Of a stretch of 64,000 nucleotides of DNA, positions 36,601-48,478 are shown one piece after another. The notes under the pieces are model-generated. The model had not been told where the DNA came from and made no database searches. It saw only the letters and a program-made list of their open reading frames with translations. Source of the DNA: Edaphochlamys debaryana (lineage: Eukaryota > Chlorophyta > Chlorophyceae > Chlamydomonadales); contig JAEHOE010000043.1 in the NCBI GenBank assembly GCA_016858145.1, positions 434,001 to 498,000 of the forward strand, written 5' to 3'. The stretch's first letter is position 1, and the number at the start of each line of letters is the position of its first letter. The position numbers and the translations under genes are program-made.

Positions 36601-39600
36601 CATGAGCCCAGCAGGCTCGTCAGGGGCATCGTCAGGCATCCTCATCCCCCTCGGACCCCCACCTCCTACCCCCCACCTGCAGCTTGGACTCCACCGCCGC
36701 CAGCCGCCGCGCCAGGGAGCGGACCTGGGAGGGGGGGTATGGGATAAGGTGAACCGTCGCGGCGGGAAGGTGGACCGTCGCGCACGCACGGGAGCCCCTG
36801 CCGTTGTGGGGTACTGTGGGCGGAGAGGTTAGCCGTGGCGGACGCGGCCGAGGCAGTGTCGCGGCTACGGTGCGACCCCCGGTTGCTGCCGTGCGGTGCG
36901 GCACGGAGGCTGCCGTACCTTGGGGATGGCCTCGTACTGCTGGAAGTACTCCATCAGCTGGTGTACGGCCTCCACTAGGTTGGCGGCCTTGCGGTACTGG
37001 TCGCGCCGGTCGCACACCGCCTCCAGGTCTGACATACGGGGGGCGCGTGTCGGCAGGTGAAGCGGTCGAGTTTAGATACACTCCGAACAGGAGGGCCGCG
37101 GGGGCGGAGACGCGCGGGGGCAAGGGCGGCGTGGAGGTGGCCCCCCCCATCCTCCTAACGCCCCCACGTGCAGGCAGGAAGCCCCGCACACCCGGCCCCA
37201 CCCGTGACTGCCGCCGTGAGCATGGCCAGTCGGCGCAGTGCGGTGATGGAGTTGGTCAGATGCTTCTTGGCGTAGTCGAGCTTCTTGATGTCCCTGGGTG
37301 TGTGTGGGGGAAATGTAAGGGGTATGGAGAGGGAGGGGAGGTAAGGGGGAGAGGGGTGAGGGCTCCTGCGTACGCACCACTGCAACTCTGCACAAGACAG
37401 GCACGTCGCCATGAGCACCGCCTCAACGCTTGAGGCCCCCCCAGGCCCCCACACCACAGCCCCCACACCGCAGCCCCCTGCCCACCCCCCAGCCCCACCT
37501 GCAGATCTCCTGCACCATGGCCTCGCTCTCCTGGCTCTTGCGCTGGATGTCTTGGATCTTGCCGAACAGCTCCTGGATCTGGCCGTGAGCCACGGACAGG
37601 TCCTCCCTGTCAGGATGGGGAGGTGGGGAAGGGAGTGGGGGAGGATGGGTTGTGATCGAGGGAGAGGCGAGAAGCGAGGATGGCGAGAGTGGTCCCCGCA
37701 GGAGGGGCAGCGCGCCGGAAGGCTCGTATTCGTCGCTTGGAGGCTGTAAGCACGTCCAGGGCTGGTCCGAGCCCCTCAGCATCCCCGGCCATCCTCATGT
37801 CCAGCCTGCGAGCGCCAGAGGGCCTGGCCGTATGCCTCATGGCGCCTGGCAGGCCCCTGCCCCGCGGACAATGCTCCCCCGGGGCACGGGCCGCAGGCGG
37901 CACCCCTGGGGTGCTCTGTGCTGCCGCCCCCAGGCTCGGGCTGCATTCGCCTCCACGGGGCACGGGGCCCGGCCTCGGCTCCGGCCCCTGAGCAGGTGTG
38001 GAGCCACCCATCCGCTGGGGCCGGCGGTGGTGCGCTCTAGGCCGGGGCCTGCTGAGACCCCGCCGGCGAGCTGCGGGGCCATGCAGCCAGCCGGTGCACC
38101 CCTCGCAGCTCGCAGGGGCCAGGCGTTGGTGCTCGACCCTCGCCAGCCCGGGCGGCCCCGGGGTGCGCAAAGGCCGCCGGGCTGAGGTGTGCCGTGCAGC
38201 GGCCCGCGCTGCGTCACACCCCAAAGACCTCCAGCCGCTGACCACCAGCGGGGCCTGCAGCGGCGAGTCCGCCTGAAGCGAAGCCCTCCGGGACAGCGCC
38301 CCAGGCCCCTGCCCCGGGCGGAACCCGGGCCCTGGCACAAGCGCCGGACCACATGGGCGCCGGTCCCCGCAGGCACCCTGTGCCTCGCAGCCGCCCTGCC
38401 CAGCGCCCGGGCCGGGGTGGTGCCACTGACACCAGGGGCGCCTCCGACTTGCGCCTCCCATCGGCGGCGGGAGGCACGGCGGGCGAAGGGTGCCGTACAG
38501 GTACCCGCGGCTGCGCTGTTGGCGGTCCTGGCACCGCATGCCGGCCATCGGCCAGGGCTCCGTGGCGGCGGCTGGCGGCCAAGGGGGCAGCACCCGGGCA
38601 TAGCCGGCAGGCGGCAGGGCACTGGCCTCCCCTGCCCAGCCATGCTCGGCAAGGCAGGGCGGTCCAGCGAGTGTTGGGGCCGGGGGATGTGGGCAGCTGC
38701 GCGCGCCTGCGCCCTCCGCCAGTGTGGGGTGTGTGGAGCACTGAGGTGCCTCCAGAGGGCCGCGGGCGACGGCGGAGAGCTGCCCCGCTGCCTAGCGGAG
38801 TGTGCCGCTGTGCTCCGGTTGGCCGACATGCGGCACCACACCATGACCGTCCCACCCAGTCAGCCCTGGCTGAGAGCCCGGTGCTGGAAGCCCGATGCTG
38901 GAGGGCGGGTGGGCAGCGGGCTGCAGGTCCACCTAGTCCACCCGCATGCAGGGCGTCGGCGCTGCGGGCGGTGCCCTGCACGTCCGGGGCACTGCGCCCG
39001 ATAGGGATGGCCCCGGCTTGCTTGCCAGGGTCATCCGCAGGGAATGATCACGCCGCAGCGCACAGCGCCGCGACGTCCCTGCCGCTCCGGGCACTAAGCC
39101 CCCGCTTAAGCCTCCGCCTCTCCGCCCCGAACCCAGCGGTGCCACCAGGGGCGGCCGCACGGCTCAGCTCCAGGCGCCAGAGCGCACCCGCAGGCCGCGG
39201 GCCAGAGCTGCGAGGGGGCCCTTGCGGCAGGCCCTGGCCACGGCCGGGGCTCTTTCCCGGTCCTCGCTGGCATCCCCCCCATCGGAGCCTTCCTGCCCCG
39301 CACCTGGCACGCGCGTGGGCTCCTCCCTGGGAGCGAACCGCGTTGAAGATTTCCTGGTCCACCTGCTGGATCTGTGTGTGTGTGTGGGGGGGGGGGGGGT
39401 GCAGGGGCGCAGTAGCAAGGGGGGAAGGCAGGTAAGCTCAAGGCAGGCTTCAGCTCGAGGCAGCACGGCCCGAGCGCCCCACCGAGCCCCACCAACGCGA
39501 GCTGTCGCCCCTGTGCACCGCACCTGCTTCTTCAGGACGATGATGAACTTGTCTAGGTCCGTCAGGCTCGCCTCTGCGCACACGCGAGCTCAGCTCAGCA

Positions 39601-39891
39601 AGCCCAGCAGCGAGCTCGCCAGAGTGATCGAATCGACCATGCCCACGCACCGTCCGGGTAGAGCGTGTTGACCAGCTTGATGGGGTCGAAATCCTCCGCA
39701 TCGAACAAGTCTGCACGTTTCTTTTCAGGCACGCGGAGAATCGTGGGCTGCCTCTGCATACTCGCTTGAAGCTCCAAGCTCGGACCACGCTCCACGCTCC
39801 TCCGCCGCTGCTCCGCGCTGCCTGGGGGTGCTGGGCTGCCCCCGAGGGAGCCTCTCCCCGCCCCGCCATAAGACGGTGGTGGAGAGGACAT
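30660..39891 (-). CDS. VPS53: VPS53, GARP/EARP tethering complex subunit
   Basis: Subunit of the Golgi-associated retrograde protein complex, which tethers endosome-derived vesicles at the trans-Golgi. About 25 exons from Met 39891 to the stop at 30660-30662. Family blocks in order: FDPIKLVNTLYPDG, LTDLDKFIIVLKKQIQQVDQ, GKIQDIQRKSQESEAMVQEI, RDIKKLDYAKKHLTNSITAL then RRLAML, MEYFQQYEAIPKVRSL, NLERLATACLVVDALG, DKFERRFAWFRSRL, WGVFPEHWRVPQ, TFCKITKAHLKRIL, VLVQYYIGQEEREHLEHL, SANKIFFKIRASLTRCAKNV, VKPQFADRVDFQDEESAFVN, LVDTYLLLMPP. The heptad-rich N-terminus fits the helical assembly region. The pattern is closer to plant VPS53 than to animal. The C-terminus has Gly/Ala-rich extensions (~31622-31412). 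One intron (39303-37607) is unusually long. Confidence 0.95.
34270..34330. repeat. GGTTGGCGGTTGCGGGT tandem repeat in a VPS53 intron
   Basis: About three and a half imperfect units of ~17 bp in the intron at ~34276-34477. Related GGTTGGCGG sequence is seen at ~34856-34900 and ~3461-3485, so it is a dispersed simple-repeat type. Confidence 0.7.
37607..39303 (-). other. 1.7 kb VPS53 intron
   Basis: Flanking exons end at GGAHARA and resume at REDLSVAHGQ, in frame. The intron is about ten times longer than its neighbours. It is evenly GC-rich and has frames open by composition on both strands, but none has family motifs or splices into a recognisable protein. I found neither target duplications nor terminal repeats. 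Confidence 0.6.
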
Positions 39892-40925
39892 CGTTATGCT
39901 CTGTCAAGCATCAACCTCCGGGTGTTCCAGGTGGTGGCATTCCAGCAAGTTAAGTCGGCTAGAGTGCACGGGGGGAGTCGCTAGGCTGAGGGAAGGCTGA
40001 AGGGGGAGTGCGCATTGTGCGCGAGGCCAAAGGGCGGAATGCGGATGCTCATGCAGGCACACGCTTCCCGCATACCCCGTCACTACTGCACTCGTGTTGC
40101 GAAACCATACGTCGATATTGTCATATCCGCAGGGTTAGTGTTGACCGAAACGCTGCCATCCTCGTGCTCCTCTTGCACAACGCCTCCTGCGCAATACCGC
40201 TGAGCACTGCTAGTCCTTGAGCACAAGGAGCTTCCGAAATGTGAGTCGCCCGTCAGTGCGGTAGCTAGCGGTCCGGCTCCTGCACCTGCTTGTGACATCG
40301 CGAGCCCAGCAGTAGCTCCGCGCCCTGCGGCTGCCCTGCCCAATCGCCTGCTGCTGGGCAATGGAGCGACCGCGCCAGGCCGCGACCGTTGCGCTGAGGG
40401 TTTCGTGCCACCGCTGCCTCCACTCCCGCCCATCGATGCCACGTGCAGCTGACACGCCCGACTGGCTGCACGGGCAGCTCCGTGGATTGGAGCGGCGCCT
40501 TCCCCTGCCTGGGCCGCCCGCTCCCGCTGCTCGAGCGGAGCGGCCTGTGAGCACCCAGCGCCAGGAGGCTAGGCTTCCCTAGGAGCCAGGGTGAGTGCCT
40601 ACCCGGGCCTGGGGCCCCGTTGGGCGGGGCCTCAGCGCAGGGAGCCTGGCTGTGTGCCGTGCGGTACAAGGGTGTTGACGCCAAGTGAGACCTAATGGAC
40701 GGAAAGAGAGGAAAGGGCGAATGCACACAGACGGCAGCCCTGCACACACAGCACCGCCCGGGGCATCGGCGTCCACACCCCTACCCACCCTGCCTTCACC
40801 CTCTCGCACCCCTTCCGCGCAACCCGCTCCCCCCCCCAGGGCGCTCCAGGCCTGTCTTCGGCCCCTCTGCTGCCTCTGCGGCTCACTCCCGCCTCTCCCC
40901 CCTGCGCTGCCCCCTCCTCGGCGCC
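39892..40925. promoter_or_regulatory. Divergent region between VPS53 and the acid phosphatase
   Basis: 1,034 bp between two start codons pointing away from each other. It must hold both promoters. No gene, RNA or repeat was recognised. Confidence 0.5.
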
Positions 40926-43900
40926 ATGGCCCCCGAGCCCGCCTTCCGGGAGCTGGAGGAGGACCTGGAGGACCGCTTCTTCATATCGGGTGGGGGCGGG
41001 GGGGACTTGAGGGGGTATGTGGGGTTGGGAACGTGTGCTGACCCTATGTCACTGGCGATCAAAGCAAGCCAATGGGGTGAGGGAACGTGTGCGTTTTGCA
41101 CGTCGGAGCTTGGTGCGAGGAACCCACCCCGCTCCACCGCAGCCCACCCCACACGCCCTGCTCCCCCCCCCCCAGGCGTTGAGAAGGCGGGGCGGCTGCG
41201 CAACACGTACGAGCACCAGCTGCGCAAGCGGCGCATCGTGGTGGGCGTGGTGGTGGCGGTGGCGGTGGCGGGGCTAATCGGTGAGGGGGGGGGGCTGGGG
41301 AGGGGGAGGGGGGAGCGGCCGAAGAGGGATGGGGCGGGGGAGGGCGCGGGCGGGACCGGTGTGGCGGGGGCGGTGATGCCGGCAGCGGGGGACGTGGCTT
41401 GGGCTGGGGGGCTGCCGGCCGGGGGGGCCTCAGAGAGACCTGGGTGGACGGCGGGGGACGTGGCTCGGGCCCACTGTGCACACACCAATATACAAACACT
41501 CCGCTGACCGCCTCCCAACCGCGAAGAGACAGACCGCCGCCGCAACGCCGTCCAAACGCTTCTCTAACCGTCAGCCTCCAACCGCCCCCCACCCACCCAC
41601 CTGCAGCCCTCATCGTGGGCCTGGCCTACGGCCTGAGCCACCGCAAGCTGCGCTACGCCTGCCCCCGCGGCTACGAGGCGGAGCGGGGGGAGCTGGTCTT
41701 CTTCGTGGTGGGGGGGGAGGGGAGGGGGAAGGGCAGGGAGGGCAGGGAGAGGGTTGGGGTGGGGAGGCGTAGTGGAGAGCAGGGGGCTGGTGAGGCAGGA
41801 ACCAGGTGCGGGCGGCCGCGGTCGTTCACCCCCCCCCTTCCCGACCCCCCCTCGCCACCCCCTCCCCCCAGGTCGGCGACTGGGGCCGCCAGGGCAGTGA
41901 CACCCAGATGAAGACCGCCCGGCTCATGGCGGACGTGTCCGGGTGCATGCCGCCCAAGGTGGGGCCGGAGGAAGGGCGGAGGAAGCCGGGCGGGCACTTT
42001 CGGTCCTTTCGCCCAACACCACCGGGAAGGGGTGTCAGGCGGGTCCAGGGGACTGCAACTGGGGGACATAGCGAGTCTGGAGGGGCTGTGGCGTAGATGA
42101 GGGCCCGGGGCCGTGTGCGGGGCTGTGGCTGCGCTGGATGCGGTGTGGGGCCTGGCTTGCCGCAATTTCGGTCCAGCCATGTCCTAGTGCTCAATCCTCA
42201 CCGCGTTTCCCCGGCCTCCCCCCACCTCTCCCGCCACCACAGTTTGTGATCTCGACGGGGGACAACTTCTACCCGAGTGAGTGATAGCCAACGGGAGGGG
42301 AGAGGCTGCCCCTGCTGTGGGCAGGAGCAGGGACGGGGCGGCTGTGCCGTGACGCCCCCACCCCCTCGGCCCCTCTCATCACCACCATGGCCACACCACT
42401 TCCCACGGCCACCGCCACGACACCTCCTGACAGCCCGTATCCCGCGTCACCCGCTGTACCCCCTCCCCAGGCGGCCTGACCTCGGTCACCGACGACCAGT
42501 TCGCGGCCTCCTTCACCCGCGTGTACACCGCCCCGGGGTTGCAGGTGGGGAGGGGAGGAGGGGCGGAGAGGGGCGGTGAGAGCAGGCGGAGGGGATAGGG
42601 GAGGCCTGGTTCGTCCCCATCTCCCTCACCGGTAAACCCGTCCCCATCTTGACCCCCTTTCTGCCCCCTCCTCCCCCCCCAGGTGCCCTGGTACGCAGTC
42701 ATGGGGAACCACGGTGCGAGGGCAATCGGGGGTCGGGAGTCGTTGGCATGGGCCAGCCTGCTGGGGCCCGGGTGCAGCGTGGGCCTTGGGCCCATCGCTT
42801 CCTTCCTCAATGTGCTTCGCCTGCCCTCCCCAACGCCCCCCCTCCCCTCCCCCCCCAGACTACGGCGACAACGTGGACCGCTCGCTGCTGGCCTCGGGGC
42901 AGTGCCTGGCCGCCCCCACGGCCCCGGAGCAGTGCGCGGGCAAGTGCTGCTTCAGCCCCTGGTGGCAGGTGGGGGGGGAGCGTGGAGAGGGAGGGGGGGC
43001 GGGGCGGGAGAGAATACGGAAATGGAAGGGATGAGGGCTGGCGGGGGCGCGGGGGAAGGCGTTTGGTTGCTGCCACAGGAGCGCTCACCTGCCTCAACCC
43101 CACCCTACTCCTGCCCCACACCACACCACACCTCCGACGCGCAGGTGCAGTCCCAGCTGACCGCCCGCGACCCCCGCTGGTCCGCCAGCCTGGGGGAGGT
43201 GGTGACGCGGTCCTTCCCGCTGGGGGGGGCCGCGGGGGCCAACAGCAGCGTGGACATCGTGTTCATGGTGGGGAGGGGGGGGGGGGCAAATGATGAACGG
43301 AAGGGGGAGGAGGGCGACGTGTGTAAATGCGGCATGGAAACTGAGCGGGTGCAGCGAGGGGCTCTTGTGTGAAGGGCTGCTCGCATAGGCTGTTGTATGT
43401 GTGAGGGGGGGGCGGCAGAGCAGCAGCATCGGTGGCTGGGGAGGTCATGCCGCGACCCCAGAACCCTCAATCGCGTTCCCGCCAGGACACCAACCCGTAC
43501 ATCACCGAGTACGGCACCCGGGAGTGGGCCAACTTCCTGTACGGCATGAACTACCAGGCGGCCAACACGGATGCACTGACGGTGGGGCGGGTTGTGCTGG
43601 GGCGGAGAGGCAGGGGCGTCGGCTGCGCTCGGGTTACTCTCGGGGGTGCGCGCTGGTGAGGAGCTAGCCGTTGCGACCACGAGCGCCATCACCAAGGCTC
43701 CCTGCCCCGCGTCCACCGCACCGCTGGGCGACGCCAGCACCCACGGCACCAGAGCCCTGCCCTCGGGACACACCAGCACCCACCTTATACGGAGAGAACC
43801 CACCGATGCCCCCCTTCTCTCCGCACCCCTGACCCCCCTGCCTGTCCTCCTTTCCCTCACCCCCGAACTACCCCCCAGGCCTCCCTGCACCAGCAGCTCA

Positions 43901-44872
43901 ACGCCTCGTGCGGCCGCGGCTCGCGCTGGCGCCTGGTGGTGGGGCACCACCCCGTACGGTCGTACGGCAACCACTGCACACAGGTGCGCGCGCGTGTGCG
44001 TGCATGCGCGAGCCGCGCGGATCACACGCCCCTCCACTCTCCACTCCTCCCTTTCCGGCCGATGGCCCCGACGGCACCGGACCGTCCTGGCTACTCTCGC
44101 CCTCAGTACACACCAACCCCCCAACCCCTCCCACCCCTGCTCCCCCCTCTCCCCCCCCAGGGCGACATCAACGACTGCGCCGACATGTTCTGGCTGCGGC
44201 CGCTGCTGCAGCGCTACCGGGTGGCGGCGTACATCAACGGCCACGACCACGACCAGCAGCTCATCAAGGTGGGGCGGGGGGGGGCAGGGAAGGGGAGACG
44301 CATGCGGGACATCCGCCACCACGCCCCGTATGTGCCCCTCGCACTCCGCTCTCCGGCTAGAGCCCGAACGCCCAGCGAGGGATACCCTTGAAACCCCTCC
44401 CCTCTTCCCCCCTTCCCCTCCCTCACCCCCCCAGGCCCCCGACGACCCCGTGCACTACATCGTGTCGGGTGCGGGCAGCGACGTGCGCGAGGGCGAGTTC
44501 AGCGACGAGTCGGCCGTGCGCAGTAGGGACGCACCCTTCCTGTCGGACAACCAGGCGAGCAGCGGGGAGGGGCGGGGCGGGGAGGTGAGGGGAGGGGGTT
44601 CCGCGTCCCGCATGGGAAGGAGGGGAAGCTGAAGGGCGCTGGTATGCCTTCTTGCGCCTGACGCTCTGTACGCCTGCCGTACACGCCGTACGTTCCTGCC
44701 GGACGCGCACGTGCAGGGCTTCGTGGCCATCGCGCTGTCCGAGGGCTCCATGACGGTGCACTACTACACGGTGGAGCAGTCGGAGCCCGCCTACACACGC
44801 GTCATCCCGCTGCCCGCGGCGGCGCCGGGCACCTGCGGGGCGGCCTCCTCGGCAGCGGCGGGGGGGCGGTAG
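40926..44872 (+). CDS. Purple acid phosphatase (ACP5-like metallophosphoesterase), membrane-anchored
   Basis: Binuclear-metal phosphatase that hydrolyses phosphate esters outside the cytosol. Fourteen exons (40926-40989, ~41176-41279, ~41606-41709, ~41873-41957, ~42242-42279, ~42471-42545, ~42683-42713, ~42859-42967, ~43145-43266, ~43487-43580, ~43879-43981, ~44160-44268, ~44434-44554, 44717-44872). All metal ligands are present: GDWG, GDNFYP, GNHD (Asp restored by splicing), VGHHP and NGHDHD. After an acidic cytosolic start (FRELEEDLEDRFF) and a basic RKRR, a hydrophobic stretch (VVGVVVAVAVAG, then LIALIVGLAYGL) predicts a single-pass signal anchor with the catalytic domain lumenal or outside. 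Length and motif order fit the small tartrate-resistant type. The last intron has a GC donor. TGTAA lies at 45184. Confidence 0.94.
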
Positions 44873-46621
44873 CGAGGGCAGGAGGCCATGTTTGGCCCTT
44901 GCTTGCAGAGAGTAAAGCGTTATGCCTCGGGTGAGGAGTTCCCGCTGGCGGGAGGCGTTTCCTGACGTGAGGGGGGAGCGGGGGTGGCCTTGCGGCGGCA
45001 CAGCGCTTGCCGTTTGCCACGGGTGGAGGTGAGAGAGCAGCAAGGGGTGCCGCTGATGGCAGTCTCAAGGGCAGGTGGCTGCGTGTGCTTTGTGCATTGC
45101 CTCAGGGACGGGCCCCGGGGGGGCGCCTCCGGTGAAGCTGCGAGCTTGTCTACATGAGACGGCGGGGAAGGCAGGGGTCGAGATGTAAAGAGGATGGTTG
45201 TGGGGGCGAAGGCATGTGCCAGGCGTATGACGCTGACAATCAAGCGCGCTCATGAGAGAGAGCTGCGATGGCGAATGAGAGGGAACCTATCTATCGGCCT
45301 CGTGCAGGCATCGTCTATCCCCTCCTTATAACGCACCTCATCCCGACAGGCACTGCAGGTGCAGCCGCGCAGGAGTCTGAGAGCCCATGATGCGTCAACA
45401 ACACGCAGGGGGGACCGGTACCGATGGGAGGACCGAGGAGCAGCCACGGGCCACAGACCGAGGAGGGCGAGGACCCACGACCGCAAGGTTCCCTCACCCT
45501 CGTCCTTTGGACCCTCGCTTGCGTTACCACAGTGTGGCCGATGGCGGGGCGGGGCGGTCTGGGGGCCCTCAGCTCCTGGCCGCATTGGGACCGGAAGACT
45601 GGTCCAGGACCAGGCGGCGGGGCAAGAAGCGAGCCCATATGCTTAGACGGGGGCCACTCGAACGGCGTGAACAGCACGCACTGATGCACACCATCCTCAC
45701 GGCAGTTGAGCTGACGCCCGCGGCCTCAGGGGCAGAGGGGCTGCCACTGTCAGGTTGTGTTGCGAGTGTGGGGCCGATGGCCGGGGCAGAAGGTCTGGCA
45801 TGGGGGTCTGGGGGCGCTAAGCTCCTGGTGGCCCTCTGCGGAGCGTGCCTACCGAGATGAAGGCGGGTCCAGGCACAGAAGGCGCGAGGCGGACATGAAG
45901 CGGGGGGCACTTGATCGACATCGACATCGACGAAATTAGAGACGTACGCCTTCCTCACTGCAAATGCGTCAACGCGCTCGGCCTCAAGAGCCTCGCTTGG
46001 CCTCGACCACACCAGCAGCCCGGGGGCCAGCGGGGACAGGAGTATAGAGCGGACGTGTCACGCAAGCATAGGGGACGGCACTCCTGAGGACTCTAGTCGC
46101 CTGCTGCCCTCTGCTGCCAACGGCATGGTAGGAGCAAGTGTCTAGGGTCTAAGAGCGGTACTGAAAGGGGTGCAGGTGACCAGTCCAGGGGGGCTTGCGG
46201 AGCCCGCTGGCAAGAGCTACTGGAGCCGGAGCCGCCGGAGCGCCAAACCAGGCCGCTGCCGCTCGTCCCGAAACCGTGTCTGCGAGCAGTTGGGGTCGAC
46301 GCGGCCCCGAGAGGCATCGTCCGCCGCCACGATCGCAAATCGATGCCATCAGCTCGCCTGGCCCGGACTAGCCTGCAGCGCGCTTGCGCTTGCGCTGGCA
46401 TTGCGTGAGGCGCCATCCCAGTCGGCGGGGCAGCCAAGGCCGCACAAGTAAACGCACAATAAGGCGTGCGAGCACAGAACTGCAGGCGTTGCGGGCGCTG
46501 CGCTGTTTCGCTGTTTTGCGGCCCTTGGGATCGTGCACCTCCCATGCCCCACCTGGCCCGACGGGAACACGCGCCGGAACTCCGACACTCGCACCATACT
46601 TGCAGCGCGCCTGCTCACATG
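44873..46621. other. Acid phosphatase 3' flank, no gene recognised
   Basis: Contains the phosphatase 3' UTR and then about 1.4 kb without a convincing gene. An imperfect direct repeat is present: ~45531-45607 and ~45765-45851 share GTGTGG..GCCGATGGC, GGTCTGGGGGC and AAGCTCCTGG-like stretches. Confidence 0.5.
45184..45188 (+). terminator. TGTAA polyadenylation signal of the acid phosphatase
   Basis: TGTAA, 311 bp after the stop codon. Confidence 0.5.
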
Positions 46622-46979
46622 TAGACTACGCTACACGGACACCCTAGACCTACACCACTTGACTTTGACCCGCGCCATGACCTCAACGTGGACCTCCCTC
46701 GCTCACCCGCCGACACCAGCAACGCCTACGCCCGCTTTGCGGGAAGTGGGCCCGGATGATGACGTCCCTGCCCGGCCGGGCGCTCGCGAGCAACGCGAGC
46801 CTGGCTGGGCGCGCAGCGAACGCTGCGCTCGCTGCTCGCAGCAAGACGCCTTGCCAGCAGCGAGATGTCTATTTGGCAAGCCCACGAGAGAAGAGGTGGA
46901 AGACTACTTCGCTCGCGTCTTCGCAGAGCGGCCAAAGCAAGCAGCTTCCGAAGGAAACGAGCACTCTCGCAGCGCCTGA
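46622..46979 (+). pseudogene. Possible gene fragment or uncharacterised two-exon gene end
   Basis: Two coding-like stretches lie in different frames: DFDPRHDLNVDLPRSPADTS continuing to NAYARFAG, then CLFGKPTREEVEDYFARVFA continuing to a stop at 46977-46979. A GTGGGC donor after GCGGGAA (~46743) and the acceptor CCAGCAG (~46860) would join them in frame (FAG/TRCLFGKP). No in-frame ATG precedes the first part, so upstream exons are missing or it is a relic. The protein is not recognised. Confidence 0.3.
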
Positions 46980-48478
46980 GGCCATCATCTATTCTTTGGC
47001 TCAGCGACGTATGCGACGGATTGGCAACTCGGGCGGGGAGCGCGGGCTGGCTCGCGAGGGCGAGTGTGGTCAAGACGCGTTGACCAGGACGCGCAGCTAG
47101 TACAGAGACAGCAGGAGGGCTAAGGACTCGGCTTACGAAGGGGTCTTGACTGCTGAGCGGTCCCTGGCTCGGGAATGGTCGAGGGCCATGGCCGAACACA
47201 ATGAATGTTTGTGTGTTTGAGAAGTAAGTTTTGTTGGTGGGACGCGAGCTCGGGGCTCGATTGCTAACGGCATGACAGACACATGTGCAACGGCGCATGC
47301 AGAGCGGAGTGGGTGGAGCGCGGGTATCGGCGGAGGCGGGGCCACCGGGTTGCGCGGCAGACACGGCCAAACGCCGGCGGGGCGAAGCGGGGCAAGGTGT
47401 ACTAGGTACCCGCGCTGCATACCGCATGAGCAGGCCAATTGGCGCAATTTAGTAGTGTATCGGTGCATTCTTGGTTGCAGTTTTGTGACGTCCCTAGTAG
47501 CCGCTCATCACCTTGAGCTACCGGGGCTTGGACGTGTGGGGCTTGGACGTATTCGTTGTACGGCGACAGAGACGACTGAGGAAGGAGTTGCTTGGGTTGG
47601 TTTATGCCGGTGAGGAGGGGACTGCGACGGCAGCGTGCGAAGGACAATTCAGCGCTACCCCATCCGACCCAGCCAAGGCCGCGTGGGCGCAAGGGCTCTT
47701 GGTTGGAGTATCGGCATAGCAATAACAGGCGTTCATTGATGTCTTATTGTTTTTTCGGGGCAGGGCGGGTATCGTATCGCCGTACGGGTGATGCAAGAGC
47801 GCACCACGTGCGGCGTTGGAAGAGTGATGGGGGCAAGAAGAGCGAGGGGCCTGAAGAGCAGGGCAATTAACTTGGGATGCCAGGCGGGGCTCCTGTTTTG
47901 GTGGTGGTCCCGCTGGGAAGAGAGCACTGGGCTTGCACGAATGCCAACCCTATTCGTGCTGTGGGCGGTGGGGGGCCGGAGCATGCAGCTGCGAAGGACG
48001 GAGGAGTCACTCATGAGCAGTCCCGTGTAACGCAGTTTGCTGAGCGTCGCCTTGGCCCCAGCATCGCCTTCAGAGGCGGTGGGTGTGGGCTCACGTTGTA
48101 CAGGCTGAGCAGGCTTCGCATGGGGTCGGACAAGCGGGCGCCCCCACGGGGGCGGGAAAAGAGGGCTGAGCGTCGCATGGGGTCGGAAGATTGCCGAGCG
48201 GTCCAGCCACTTGAGCACAGCAGTTCAGGACCTGAACTTTAGTTTCCAGTTTGATTGAATGAGGTTGCCGGCGCGGTTACGTCTCATCGCCCAGCTAGCC
48301 GAGGTATGCTGGGACCGGCGATGGCGTTCTGTCCCGGGGCGATGGATGGTCGGAAATGAGGAGGGCACGCGGGAGGCGGACGGCCTCCAACCTGACTGCG
48401 GCACTCGCTGGCCGCTTGACAATGGCGTGCTCGGTTATGCCGCCTCAGGTGCAGCAGTTCAGCATTTATGTCGGCGAC
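46980..48478. other. Unassigned region before the tandem array
   Basis: No gene recognised. It contains the direct repeat TCGCATGGGGTCGGA (48116-48130 and 48173-48187). From ~48311 to 48415 it resembles DNA upstream of copy 3 (~57671-57775). Confidence 0.5.

Noticed and set aside
37610..39435. Open frames on both strands in the long VPS53 intron
   Set aside because: Composition-driven, no motif, and the flanking VPS53 exons splice in frame across it.
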